A stretch of 64,000 nucleotides of DNA from Rhizophagus clarus (taxonomy: Eukaryota > Glomeromycota > Glomeromycetes > Glomerales > Glomeraceae). Of this stretch, positions 10,285-21,380 are shown in pieces. Positions within the stretch are counted from its first letter, which is position 1, and the number at the start of each line of letters is the position of its first letter. The notes below the pieces were generated by a model, which saw only the letters and a program-made list of their open reading frames with translations, did not search any database and was not told the DNA's origin. The stretch lies in contig BLAL01000319.1 in NCBI GenBank assembly GCA_015698045.1, positions 496,001-560,000 on the forward strand, read 5' to 3'. Position numbers and translations under genes: made by a program.

Positions 10285-11270
10285 AAAAGAGTACCAAGAA
10301 GTCCCCTACTTCCAAATCTCATACTAGCAATATAGACACAGCTGCAAATTATATGTTTCAAATAGCCTTAAAATCTTCAATAGCATCATTAGTCCCTCAT
10401 TGTCCTAGAGAGATTCTTATAGAAATTTCGAAATTTATTAATATGATATTTCCCAAAATAAAAGACCATTGCTTGAATACTAGTATACCAAATGATACGG
10501 TAAAAAGAAAGGAATCAGCATGAAGAATTGTTGCAAGTAAATTTGAAGACATCTTATTTCCACTATTACAGGCAGTAAATAGTGAGCAGAAGCCTCTTTT
10601 ACAAGTTCCCGATAATGAATCTAAAATTAAGGAAATTAATACTGCTTCTTCTAGCTATGTTATACCAGAAAGTATTCGGTTAGATCATGCTATTAAGGCT
10701 TATGCATCGGCTCAAAAAAAAAATAGTTACATATATTGGCCAAAGTCCTTAGAGATAAATTTTTTACAAATAAAGGATGCTGATGATGTTGCGACCATCT
10801 CCTGTAAGGTGGGGAGCGTGACTATACCATATGCAATGATTGATAGTGGATCAGACTCGTCAATAGTCTCAGAAAATGTAGCAAAGCATTTGGGTCTAAA
10901 AATAGATAAGAAAAAGATTCATAGACTTAATGGAGTTGCAAGTAAGTCCCATTCTCTTGGTACAGTTAATAGTGTTCCTGTAACTATTGAGGATGGAGAA
11001 AATAGAGACACCATTTCAGATGAATTCTCTGTCGTTCCTACAGAATATGATGATAATGGAAAAGAACTATCCCTATTTATTCTTGGAACTCAATGGCAGT
11101 ATCGTGCAGGATGGGAACCCTTAGTAAAGGGAGAATTCAAGGCAACTCAAAATGGGAAGACTATTACCATCCTCCTATCTGTTCACAAATCTCAGCGTAA
11201 TGTTTTTACTGTAGGAAAAGAGCCAGAACCTGTAAAAAAAACTAGCAGACCGTACATGCATGCATTGTAG
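10260..11270 (+). pseudogene. Retropepsin-like aspartic protease (Pro), one in-frame TGA
   Basis: The frame runs from the gag overlap at 10260 to a TAG at 11268 and is interrupted by a single TGA at 10521-10523. It encodes a basic linker, about 130 residues of unclear fold, and then a retropepsin-like domain. The domain has the active-site AMIDSGSDSSIVS (Asp-Ser-Gly), a NGVASKSHSLG segment where a flap would be, and the LFILGTQW motif that follows in pepsin-like retroviral proteases. It is expected to act as a dimer and cleave the Gag polyprotein. The TGA lies upstream of the protease domain, so the catalytic part itself is intact. Confidence 0.75.
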
Positions 11271-11457
11271 TAAAGAATTCCGTTTTTCCTGTAGGTTAAA
11301 ACAGCATTATAAAACAGTTAAGTGTTCAGATAGTGTTTCATCACAGATCGGACAGTGTTCTGACAGTGTTTCAAACAGTGTTTCATCACAGATCGAACAA
11401 TGTTCAGACAGCAATCAGGAAAAAAATACAGTGCCTATTCGGCTATTTTTGGTATAA
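11257..11457 (+). pseudogene. C2HC zinc-finger fragment after the protease
   Basis: In the frame +1 to the protease, the sequence encodes CMHCSKEF...LKQHYKTVKC, a CX2C...HX5C finger, followed by a Ser/Gln-rich stretch containing repeated CSDSVSSQI units. It is offset from the protease frame at an ATGCATGCATTG microrepeat, so a small indel there may have separated it from the protease ORF. A similar finger starts the polymerase gene at 17292. It is too short and too broken for a functional call. Confidence 0.5.
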
Positions 11458-12660
11458 TATAGCCTTTTGAAGTTCTTGAATGAGATTCCATTTGCCAAGA
11501 AAATTTTTTTTTTAATATATTATACAAAAATAAATACAAATGTTTGGAACTTTGCCCGTGATACATAACGTCTAGGCCTATCGCACTACACGATACAAAA
11601 TTATTCTTGCAATGGATGAACAACGATATGATAATGCTCTAATCGATGTTGTGTATTAAAAAAAGAGGAAACCAAGTCTTGCGGTTGCATACGCATCTCA
11701 TCAGGAGTTTGAAAAAGTTTTAAGCAAACACTATTAAATGGTGCCCGCAATGTATTTTGAATTGCGACTTCAAATACGCTAACTGTTTGATTCTTGTTAA
11801 CTGTAACGACTGGGATAACTTTATCGAGTTGAAGACCACGAAGTGGACCAATAGGAACAATAATACAGTTAAGAGTGATTTCGTTTGTGCTTTCCTAAAT
11901 ATAATGTTTATAGTGAGGAAAAGCTTTGCTTGCATGAAAGCACGTCTTTTAATATATACGTACCATAATTTTATGCAGGAAGGTTGACTCAACTTCTACC
12001 TGTATTTTTCGCACTTTATATTTGTTTCTGGGCTCATGGAATAATAAAAAGCCAGCAGGTATATGATTAACATTGTCGTCTGATGCCAAGAGTTCTATAA
12101 AAGCACATGTAAACTAAATCCTCATACCTTTTCACATGGAGATCTACTTTGCAAGACATATAGTTGGCTTACACCTGACGATCTTGAAATTGTGACTCCC
12201 TCAGCCCTCCATAACATATGGTTTTAACGTTATTATTTACTTATATGGTAGGCCCTGTGTTGCAACTAGACCTTCTTTCACATTTTTTCTCATGTTTGTT
12301 TGGGGAAAAAATTTATTTTGTCGCACAATTTGGCCGAAGGCGCAGTGCATGGCTCAGCAATTCTTCTGAGATGATGATCATTTCTCTGGACTAGCATTAA
12401 TCGAACTGCTTGGAAAACTGGAATCGGAAATATCAAACATTTTACTCACATCGCTTTTAAACAATTTTACAAGGTTTTCTAGTCCCTCCATTTTTTTCTC
12501 AAATACTTTGGTTAGCTCCTCCAGATCGCTAGGTAAATTATTGGATAAATTTTTTTCACTTGGTCCCTCTGGGATCCTTTCGGTTTGGCGCTCGCTTTTC
12601 ATTCTTACCTTCAGTACTGCGAAAGTTAGTCTAATTAATGGGAAGAAAAAATAATATAAT
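11450..12660. repeat. Dispersed repeat 'R' copy inserted in the Polinton core
   Basis: Parts of this stretch match sequence near 46690-48990. The motif TTGCCCGTGATACAT is found at about 11553 and 46743. The segment with TGACGATCTTGAAATTG is found at about 12176 and 48463, with matching flanks over several hundred bases. A shorter match lies at about 51280-51350. The composition is less AT-rich than the surroundings. A small minus-strand ORF sits at its right end. I read it as an insertion of an unrelated repeat family into the element. Confidence 0.65.
12378..12602 (-). CDS. Small hypothetical protein of dispersed repeat R
   Basis: An ATG-initiated ORF of 74 residues is charged and probably coiled-coil (DLEELTKVFEKKMEGLENLV), with a Ser-rich end. 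Related C-terminal sequence ending in NLTSPEQ or similar is seen at about 48780-48960 and 51290-51350 on the same strand of the repeat, so the reading frame belongs to repeat family R rather than to the Polinton. I do not recognise a function; it may be a 3' exon fragment of a larger gene. Confidence 0.35.
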   Translation of the reverse strand: MKSERQTERIPEGPSEKNLSNNLPSDLEELTKVFEKKMEGLENLVKLFKSDVSKMFDISDSSFPSSSINASPEK

Positions 12661-12695
12661 AATGTATGTGATCTGACTATACATCACTATCTAGC

Positions 12696-15600
12696 TTATG
12701 CCTGAAGGCTAGATATGTGAGACACACATTCGTTTAGATATTTCTCTGGGAGCTTGGCCCTCATAGCTCTTTTTTCGGCCTGTTCATGAGGAATATCAGC
12801 TTTTACCATATACTTATATACCATATTGCGCCAATGGAAATATGGTAAAGTAGTTATTCCATTTGATAGGATCCAGCGCTTAGTATCTATTGGACAGAGT
12901 GCCTTTTTCTCAGACTTGACCAGTAATAATATGTGGTTCTTTGATCGGAAACCAACATTCTTGGCATGGAATACTTCCTTACCAAAGAGATAGTCTCAAT
13001 AGACTAGAGTCATGGGGTCTGCATCAGCTCGCATAGCTTCTTGCTCTGATAGTAAAGACTTATCTATTGGATCATCTAGAAGCGACCCTTCTAAGCTTGG
13101 CATATATGTGTCTGTTGCCATTTCTTCTATACTCTTCTTACTAACCCCCTTATGCTTAGATCTTGTAGACTTATCGGCTAAGACATAATGGTAAGACTTG
13201 GCTCGAATGTGAAAAGATTCTGTGATCACATTACCTGGAGTCTCATCCTTGAAAAGCCCAATAGTTTTAGTGTCATTGAGATCGAAGAGATCTGGATGCT
13301 CAGCCATATCTTTATAGATATCTTCAGTCTCGACTTGGAATATAAAGGAATCTGTATCCATATAACCAAGCTGGGCATTATCACCATATCTCTCCTTTAC
13401 ATATCCATACCAGAATCGATACATATGGAGCTTGCTAAGACCCAAGACAGATGCCCCAACAATAATGGGTTTATTGAGAGTCACACTAGCCTTTCCCATA
13501 TGTGCTCCTACCAGTGTATCTCCAAGCGGATGTCCATACTTGAATCTCGGGCTACTGACTTTCTTCAAGAAGGCCTTTTCATCTCGCTCATTATTCATTT
13601 TCATGAGCTTGACATCCTGGTATTTGCGAACATTCTCTATAGTCTTACCATATACTGAGTTATTCATGAGCTTGAAGAAGTCTTTTTCGAAGGTATTCTT
13701 AGCCCCTTGTCATTTCTCGGTATTAAATGCAATATATGGGGCGAGCCAGTTAGTTTGGTCAAAAGAAAGGATCTCTGAAACTTCGTCTACAACCATGCCT
13801 AATTTTACATAGTATTGGAGCTCTAGGTAATGGATGACATAATCCTTTCTCAGACCAAGATGGGGGACTAACTTTTCCGTCTTAGAGAAGTGTCCTCCAT
13901 CCAAGTTATTTACAAGCTCCTCATTATATGGGCTAAGCCAATCCTTTCCTACTGCGACATTCTCTACGGCTGGAGGTAAGTCTCTCAAATAATCATGGGT
14001 CTTGAGAGAAAAGTGAGACTTAATATTTAAGAAATATCCGTGTGGGGCATTTGCTTTAGTCTTAAGAATTTTTTTGAGATATTTCTTTTGCATAGCAGAG
14101 TTTTTTAAAAGGTATTCCCGGCTAGCCTCCCATTGATAATTTCCAATAGGTAAGAACTGGCTCATAATCCAGCCATATAGATTGTTTGCATCTACATATG
14201 ATATCCATGATGTGGGTTTGGATGGGTTGAATGCCTGACCCATCTTGGGATTATTGGCTTTGAAATATCGCTTACAAGTCTTAGATATACCACCCCTCTT
14301 GGCTTTCTCGATAAAGTCATGCATAGACATATCTGTAAATAGCTCGATCTTAACCCCAGTTTTCTTGAGCATCGCATCCCAGGATAAGGATGGAGCAGAG
14401 ACATAGTGGCTGGGATTGAGCTCATAATATTTTATGCATGTCTTTCGGAATTGGGTCCAGACATCTGCAAGAGAGAGTACGTCAATTTTAAGATAAAGAT
14501 CATGGTACTCACCTAGATTTTTACAGTCATATGTTTTCCATACTTTTTGTGCATGGTGGTAGTCTTCCTGTGAGATTTTCCCTTTTAGAGTTGTAATAAA
14601 TTCGTGAATTGGTGGGAGTTCAGTCTCCAAGAATCTATCTTGAGAATCGATATAGTCATAACAATATATTCCCTTACGAGTTGCTAGGGAAATTTGGCCA
14701 GGAGTAAAGTCTTTAAAGTGCTGGCTAGTAATGGGGTGGTTGTCGCCCAAGTTTTTTGTGAGATTTGCCAAGCTATTGTTCATGAACTGCTGGCTATCGA
14801 TATATTTGAGCTGACCTACTTTCATAGCCTTATATCGCTCAAATGTTTCAGCTATGACTTGGATATGAAGAGCATTAGCTGATCGTCCAACAGATTCACA
14901 AACCAAGTGAGAATCATAACCCCAGAAGTTGTGGAAGATAACTGGGATTGGGGTTTTCCAAGCTTGAATCTGGAGTTTGAGATTGCAATCCCTATGAGCT
15001 GATCCACGAAACTTACCTGTGATATGGCAATGATCTCAAACCTTATTAGTCTTAGCTTTTTTGCTGTCAATAGCTTTAGTTGCCTTATCAATAGTTGTTT
15101 GGATGGCATTATATTCTGCTGACTCTTTTTTAAAGTTTTTTAGCTTCTCTTTAAGATAGATTATTTTATCTTCTAAGCGCTCTATTTCATTTGTATCTAT
15201 ATCGAACTTACCTTTGCAAATCCAACAGCTAATAGCTTCAGCAAATCTTTTCTTGTCTTCCTCAGTCTCAATTCGCTCATGCTTGATAGCTAGGATCTCA
15301 TTGATTTTGACCAATTCCTGATCGATTCTTTGAACAAATTCTTGGGTGGCATTTTCTCTTCTGTATAGGAATGGACCCCATACATCTCCAGTGTCAATCC
15401 AGTGAACCAGGTAACAGAAACTATTAGCCTTCTGTTCAGCTAGTTTTCGCATGCTTCCTCCATATGCTTCATCACACTTCTTGTTGTCGGCCTTGAAATC
15501 AGCTATGATGACACATGGGGCATTGATCATCCTACCATAGTTTTTGAACCCCTCAAAATCATTAACCCCTTTCACTGGCATTGCAACTCTCTGGGGTGCA

Positions 15601-17292
15601 TTTTCATGTAATCCTGGATACCATTCTAAATGACGTTCTAGAGTTTTTTCAGAGGTCCAGCTTTGAAAGCATCCATCACATAGATACTTCTTTTCTTTAT
15701 GCGCAGTATCCCCATATATTAATTTGCTATGATTTTTGATCCAGAGAAAGTGGTTCTTTTGCCTGTATTTATCTTCATCCTCAGATTTGATAATATCTGT
15801 AAGAGCCAATAATCGAATTTTATGTTTTCTTTTAAAGTTTTTACTAGCTATTACAGCTTTTGGGGTGGCCGATTCTTCATTTCATCCCCAGACACTGATG
15901 GAGATATCTGGATTCATCTTCTCAATTTTATCAAATATACGTGAACAGATGGGAGTTGGCATTGGGATACCATCTAACTTAACAATATCTAAATAGGGCT
16001 TGTATTTCTTAGCTCGAAAGATTCATTTTAGATGATCTGTATGTCCATCCTGATGAGCAAAATATGCACCTAATGCACCTTGAAGACATCTTTCTGAAGG
16101 CCTATTTGTTTCTGGATTAATGAGACCTTGATTATCTGGATTGATTGTACTCTTTGTATTAGCTAATTTCTTGGGAGTAGGGATGTAAGACCCTCCAAGG
16201 GCTCTACGAAGTGTATATGTCTCAATAGATATTTCAAGAATTCGTTTGAGAATATAACGAGATCCTTTCTTTAATGTTCCCTCAATTTGCACATCTATTT
16301 CCCCAATAGTTCTGATTATGTGCTCCTCTATATCCTCTTCTAAAAGAATTGCTCGCATATCTCCTCTATGATATTTCTCTACTTCTGCTGGTTCGCTTGT
16401 ATCATCTGGCTTTCTTTTAGCAATTGAATATTGGCACAATGCTACTATGGCTGATTTTTTTTTGATCTTTTTTATGAAGCTCTGTTTGAAGAACTTCCTT
16501 TATTTTTGGACGAATTAATCCTATAAGTTGAGGCATGTACGGTAATTTTTTATATTCTTCTGGCTTAGCTATTTGTTGAATAAAAGTATATGTTGGATTG
16601 TCATCTGGATGGGGAATTTTGCCCACCCATTTGCTCATTAAAGAACGATTTCTATGCGATCTTTCTGGATCCCTTCCAACTGGACATTCTTTAAAGATAA
16701 TATCAGTCTGAGTAGGTTCCTTTGGGATTGCGTCTTACTCTTAAGCGTCTTGTTGCTCAACTTCGCTAGGTCCTGCCTCTTGAGGAATATTTTCCTCGAA
16801 AGCCTCATCATCAGCTTGTAATAGTTCATGATGTAGTTGCTGACATTCTTTTAAGTTTAGTGGCAAATCAAGTTCTTCGCCAGTAACTTCAAACCATCTT
16901 CGGCGCAATCTGGCACCCCATGTTTTCATATGCTCTCTAGGCTTTCTTGCATGCCTATCAATAAACTTATCTTGAATGACATCGCTAGATCCTGCCTGCT
17001 CTTCTTTATTTGCTTGGGTTGATTGGCTGGAACCTGTTTTGGGATCATTCTCTTGATTTTTGTCTTGCGGAATGGGAGCTTGAATAGGCTCAGATTTCTC
17101 CCTTCTTCGATCCTTTCCTCGGACATGGACTACTGGAGCACCCCCTTGGTTTTTGACCTGTGGAGTGGGGGGTTTGAATAGGTATTGGCTTGCATTTAAA
17201 CTTTCTATTTAAATGCTCACGAAGTTTATTAGGATTTGCACACTCTTTTCCACATCGTTCACAAGTTCAATTTTTTTATCACTTCTTGTCAT
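12696..17292 (-). pseudogene. Protein-primed family-B DNA polymerase of Polinton type (decayed)
   Basis: One frame from about 16480 down to a TAA at 12696 carries the polymerase. It includes a CDGC...H finger, an exonuclease motif I region (IIADFKADN, with Lys where Glu is usual), a Cys/His segment DHCHITGKFRGSAHRDCN, exonuclease II (FHNFWGYDSH), polymerase motif A (DANNLYGW), motif B (KLMNNSVYGKT) and motif C (GYMDTDSF). The frame is broken by five stops, all TGA, at 16020, 15882, 15036, 13710 and 12996 (lower coordinates). Upstream, in other frames, 16417-16638, 16741-16929 and 16926-17126 continue the N-terminal region. A frameshift lies at a nine-T run near 16455-16463, and two TAA stops lie at about 16735-16743. 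A CERCGKE...H...C finger begins the gene after the ATG at 17292. The expected role is replication of the element from a protein primer. Confidence 0.85.
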
Positions 17293-17368
17293 GCTGATTT
17301 GTATATAATACCTTTACAAATTTTTTATTTAATTAATTAATTCCCTAGGTGATAGTATATATTCAGGA

Positions 17369-18514
17369 CAATATATTACCATTACAGATTTTTCTCTTTA
17401 ATTAATTATTTCCCTATATAGTGAAAATGATCGGAGAATATTTCTGTCCATACTTACTTAATATTGGCAAGGCCCATGGAGTCCCCTGCATGCGACCAGA
17501 AGGATGTCATTTACATTGGAAGGCTAAGCCACGCATCCCTTGTAGTGAATGTGGTAAGCCTACTGGTTCTACTTCAGGACTGTGCCCATTGCATGTTAAA
17601 GGATACTATGTGATTCAATATGTTAACAGACTTCGGGATAAGGCTCGGTGTACTCAGAATAGTTAGCAATTTTTCATATGATTTAGAGGTGAGACTTATA
17701 GGTGTAATTTTTTTTGTATGACTTATTTGACCATATGTTTTTCTTAATAAAATGGGTCTAGAATGGTTTTCTGCGTATTGTGAAATTATTTGTATGCTAG
17801 AATAAAGTAGAATAATATTTAGAACTCTTTCCTGTTATCCATTTTTTCGTATGACTTAATTTTTTGTATGACTTATAAAATTTTTCATATGACTTATTTG
17901 TCCTAATGATTTTATTAAGAAAATGGGTCTAGAATGGTTTCCTGCATATTGAAAAATTATTTATATGCTAGAATATAGTATAATAATATTTAGAACTCTT
18001 TCCTGTTATCCATTTTTTCGTATGACTTAGCTTTACTAAGTCATATGAAAAAATTTTTGATTTTATCAATGAATCAGTTTTAGAATTAAATCTAGGATAA
18101 CATAAAATCTGATATGCAAAATGAGCTTGCATTTGCGGCCTGCGAGCACACTCGGACACTTTGGTCCTCGGTGCTCTTAGACTTTTTTAAAGTCAAGCAA
18201 TATAGCATACTTTTTTTGTTATATTATTTGAGATTAAAAATTGGCCAGCGCGTTAACAAAGATGGTGATCTTCTTTAACTTGAAAACTAAAAATTTAGGT
18301 AAAAGGATATGTTAACAAAATTTGTGCCCCAGCCTGATTTAAAACTTAAATTCAATATCGCATTTCGATATATTTCCTGGTCTTGAGAACAAATTTGGGG
18401 TTAAAAAAGATTACATAAATTTCGTATATTGGGAAAGTAGTCGGGTGGATGCTACACATCTGTATACCTATACAGTGAAATTTGTCCCAGAACTCCCATT
18501 TTGTCCTATATAGA
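17369..18514. repeat. Polinton-like terminal inverted repeat, right
   Basis: This is the mirror image of 5136-6779 but with only one copy of the 502-bp unit. The inner boundary lies where similarity stops beside ATATTACC. It contains the second copy of the small zinc-binding protein gene. Outward it passes without a break into the same AT satellite as the left side, so the terminus of the Polinton proper is inferred only from where the satellite begins. Confidence 0.65.
17427..17666 (+). CDS. Small zinc-binding protein in right TIR
   Basis: The ORF starts at ATG 17427 and encodes 79 residues. It is the mirror copy of 6485-6724 and keeps the same Cys/His ligand pattern, including the CSECGKPTGS CxxC unit and a C-terminal basic helix. 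A GTG six bases upstream is in frame, but ATG is the natural start. Transcription would run outward from the core, opposite to the neighbouring polymerase gene. The two copies differ at only a few residues, which suggests that purifying constraint or gene conversion keeps both. The function is unknown. Confidence 0.6.
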   Translation: MIGEYFCPYLLNIGKAHGVPCMRPEGCHLHWKAKPRIPCSECGKPTGSTSGLCPLHVKGYYVIQYVNRLRDKARCTQNS

Positions 18515-19445
18515 GCGTAAAATCATTTTTTTATTAAACAATTTTTTTTAAAAGTTAAAATTGTTTTTTATTAAACGATTTTTTTTAAAAAAAATGTTAA
18601 AAACCATTTTTTTACTAAAACGATTTTTTTAAAAAACGTAAATCATTTTTTTTATTTAAAACGATTTTAAAAAAACGTAAAATCAGTTTTTTTTTATTAA
18701 ACGATTTTAAAAAACTGTTAAAATCGTTCTTTCATTAAAACAATTTAAATAAAAATGTAAATCATTTTTTTTATTAAACGATTTTAAAAAAGCGTAAAAT
18801 CGTTTTTTATTAAAATGATTTTGAAAAAAAATGTAAAATCATTTTTTTTTATTAAATGATTCTAAAAAAACCGTTAAAATCGTTTTTTATTAAAATGATT
18901 TTAAAAAGAACTGTTAAAGTCGTTCTTTCATTAAAACGATTTTAAAAAAAAACGTAAAATCATTTTTTTTTTATTAAATGATTTTAAAAAAGTGTAAAAT
19001 CGTTTTTTTATTAAAATGATTTTAAAAAAACCATTAAAAATCATTTTTTTATTAAAACGATTTTAAAAATACCGTTAAAAATCATTTTTTTATTAAAACG
19101 ATTTTTAAAAAATACATTAAAAATCGTTTTTTCATTAAACTGATTTTTTAAAAAAAATGTAGAATCATTTTTTTATTAACTGTTAACAATTTTAAAAAAG
19201 CGTAAAATCATTTTTTTTTTATTGTTATCTAAATCTGAATTTGGTCAGATTTGGATCAGATTTGGATCAGATTCAGATCAAACTCAAATCAGATCTGGAT
19301 TTTAAATTTAGGTCTGCAGATCAGATTCAGATTTCAAATATATATCCGAATTACAGATCCAGATTTAAAATTGATAGATCTTGATCTGTCAGATCAGATT
19401 TAAATCTGGTAAAATCTGATCTAATCCGATCTATTCAGAACCCTA
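18515..19445. repeat. AT-rich palindromic satellite plus hAT-like element end (right arm)
   Basis: This mirrors 4206-5135: fold-back AAAATCGTTTT / AAAACGATTTT units, then a GATCTG-dense segment ending CAGAACCCTA at 19445. As on the left, only one terminus of the hAT-like family is present. The sequence beyond (ATTACATTAATAT) is the truncated inner end of Crypton copy B. Confidence 0.75.
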
Positions 19446-19501
19446 ATTACATTAATATATTAATTATACTAATAAAATTATATTAAATATCAGTATCTTT
19501 C

Positions 19502-20948
19502 TTAAATTCTTTGTATTTTTTTATTCCACTTTGTATTAAAAGTACTGTTAAACATTATAGTTAAATTATAAAATGCACCACCATCATTATTTATATCATA
19601 ATATATAGAATTATTAGCAATTAATAAATCAATATCTTCCTTAAATTTTTTTGCATCTGAATATTGATTATTTTCTAATTTTGATTTAATAGTAAATAAA
19701 TCTATTTGATTATTTATAATATCAAAATAATCTGGATTCAATTCTTTAGTATATTTATAAAATGGAAAAGAAAAAGGTTTTCCTATAAGTTCACAAAGAA
19801 TTTCATAACAGAATAATAAGTTTGGATTAATAATTTTAGGAAGGTCATGAATCTTGATAGTTTTTTTTGTGTAAGTTGCACCAGGTATTAGATTTTCTTT
19901 CTTATATTTTTTGATTAATTCCTGCCAGTATATTTGGAAAAATTTCTCATATTGTAATTGTTCTTTATTTATCTATTCAATTAAAAAAAATTGTTTAGGA
20001 TTAGTGAAGTACTAGGATTAGTAAAGTAAATTAATCTAATTAAAATTTATTAAGATGTATTTTAAAGAAATTTTTATATATACCTTTTCCTTTAAAATAT
20101 CAAATGTATTTTTTTTGTTTAACTTTGATTTTTCAACTTCTTCTAAAAATTTAAGTGCCCAATAATTATCAAAAGTCTTCCAGTTTGAAAATGATAATGA
20201 TGAAATAAATGATAATGATGAAATAAAAATAACATCATAATGTAAAATTAAAAATTCATGATATGATATATTAGTATGCTTTTCCTTTATATAAGTGATA
20301 ATAACTAAAGATTAAAGATTAGTAAGTAACTGATGAGAATTATAAGTCAAAAATCATAAATTGAAACTTACTGCCTTGACCAAGATATTTGTTAGTTACA
20401 GCATTTATTTGGATGTATTGATTAAAAAATTGATGAGATATACGTGTATTGTTAAGTGCAATAAGTTCATTCATATAATTTTCATCATTATCTGTATCAT
20501 TGGATTCATCTGTATTATTAATTTCATTTATATTGTTAAGAACATCAAAATAATTAAGTTCATCCATATCATTGAGTTCATCTGTATTTCCATCCATATT
20601 AAATAAAGCAATATAATCATCAAAATAACTGTCAAGTTCATCAATAGATCCATCTGTATTGTTAATTTGATCCATGTTAAGTTCATCCATATTAAATTTA
20701 TCCATACTGTCAAGTGCATTGTTAAGTTCATCCATGTTGTTATTTTCATCTATGTTGTTAAGTTCATTTGTATTATTAATAAGCATTTCATCTATATTAA
20801 ATTCATCCATATTGGAATCTACATTGTTTTCATTCATACTGTCAAATTCAACTATGTTGAGTTCCCCCATGATGGAATCTGCATTGTTGAGTTCATCCAT
20901 ATTGTTTTCATCCATATTATTAAGCCCATCTATGTTGGTTGAGTTCAT
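19502..20948 (-). CDS. Transposon-borne bromodomain protein, copy B
   Basis: The exons are 20372-20948, 20084-20176 and 19502-19972, with lengths identical to copy A (577, 93 and 471 nt). The Asn/Asp-rich N-terminal region is followed by the bromodomain, with the ZA-loop motif PDYFDIINNQIDL and the B-helix NNSIYYD. There is no stop or frameshift inside any exon. The phase problem at the first intron (donor phase 1, visible acceptor phase 0) is shared by all copies, which argues for a splice site I have not recognised rather than a random mutation. A chromatin-reading role is inferred from the domain only. Confidence 0.7.
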
Positions 20949-21084
20949 TTTGAATATTCTAAGAATATTTAAGAATTTTTTTATTAGAATATTTAGAATA
21001 TTTAAGAATTTGTTTATTAGAATATTTAAGAAAGTAAGAATTTGTTTATTAGAATATTTAAGATTGTTTATTAGAATATTTAAG

Positions 21085-21264
21085 AAAGTATATCTAAAAA
21101 TCTAAAAATTTTTTATATCTAAAAAATTTTTTATATCTAAAAATCTAAAAATTTTTTATATCTAAAAAATTTTTTATATCTAAAAATCTAAAAATTTTTT
21201 ATATCTAAAAAATTTTTTATATCTAAAAAATTTTTTATATCTAAAAATCTAAAAATTTTTTATA
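21085..21264. repeat. Amplified TATCTAAAAAATTTTT units at the mitochondrial insert junction
   Basis: A short AT unit (AAAATCTAAAAATTTTTTAT and variants) is present about six times directly before the mitochondrial segment and once directly after it (about 23606-23627). Copies A and C have a single occurrence at the corresponding place. The local amplification looks like repair-associated slippage at the insertion site. Confidence 0.7.
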
Positions 21265-21380
21265 GAGAGGTAATCATAAGTCAAGTTTGTTTAATTATTT
21301 CCCTTATTTTTTAACCAGTTATAGTTAAGTAGTTTAAATATCTGAAATACATCTGGTACTGTCTACTTATTAGTCTCAGA

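Larger units (their letters stand above)
5136..18514. mobile_element. Polinton/Maverick-like element with Gag-Pro module
   Basis: The element has long inverted terminal regions (about 5136-6779 and 17369-18514) around a 10.6-kb unique core. Core genes are an unrecognised 126-residue ORF, a Polinton-type integrase on the minus strand, a coiled-coil/Gag/protease cluster on the plus strand, and a family-B DNA polymerase on the minus strand. The integrase plus protein-primed polymerase pairing is diagnostic of Polintons. Gag-like and retropepsin-like genes stand where capsid, ATPase and Ulp1-type protease genes would be expected; I could not find those. A dispersed repeat (about 11450-12660) is inserted in the core. 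The outer ends are defined only by the transition to satellite, so exact termini and target duplication are not established. The copy is decayed. Confidence 0.75.

Noticed and set aside
10039..10315. Minus-strand Phe/Leu-rich ORFs
   Set aside because: They lie opposite the acidic Glu/Asp tail of Gag and are explained by it.
9187..11270. An LTR retrotransposon as the source of gag and pro
   Set aside because: No reverse transcriptase, RNase H or LTRs are present, and the flanking integrase is of Polinton type on the opposite strand.
12696..16440. A genetic code with TGA as Trp (mitochondrial or Mollicutes-like origin of the Polinton)
   Set aside because: Two of the TGA sites fall where Arg is expected, TGG is used for Trp throughout, and TAA stops also occur in the element; CpG decay explains more. 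It is not fully excluded.
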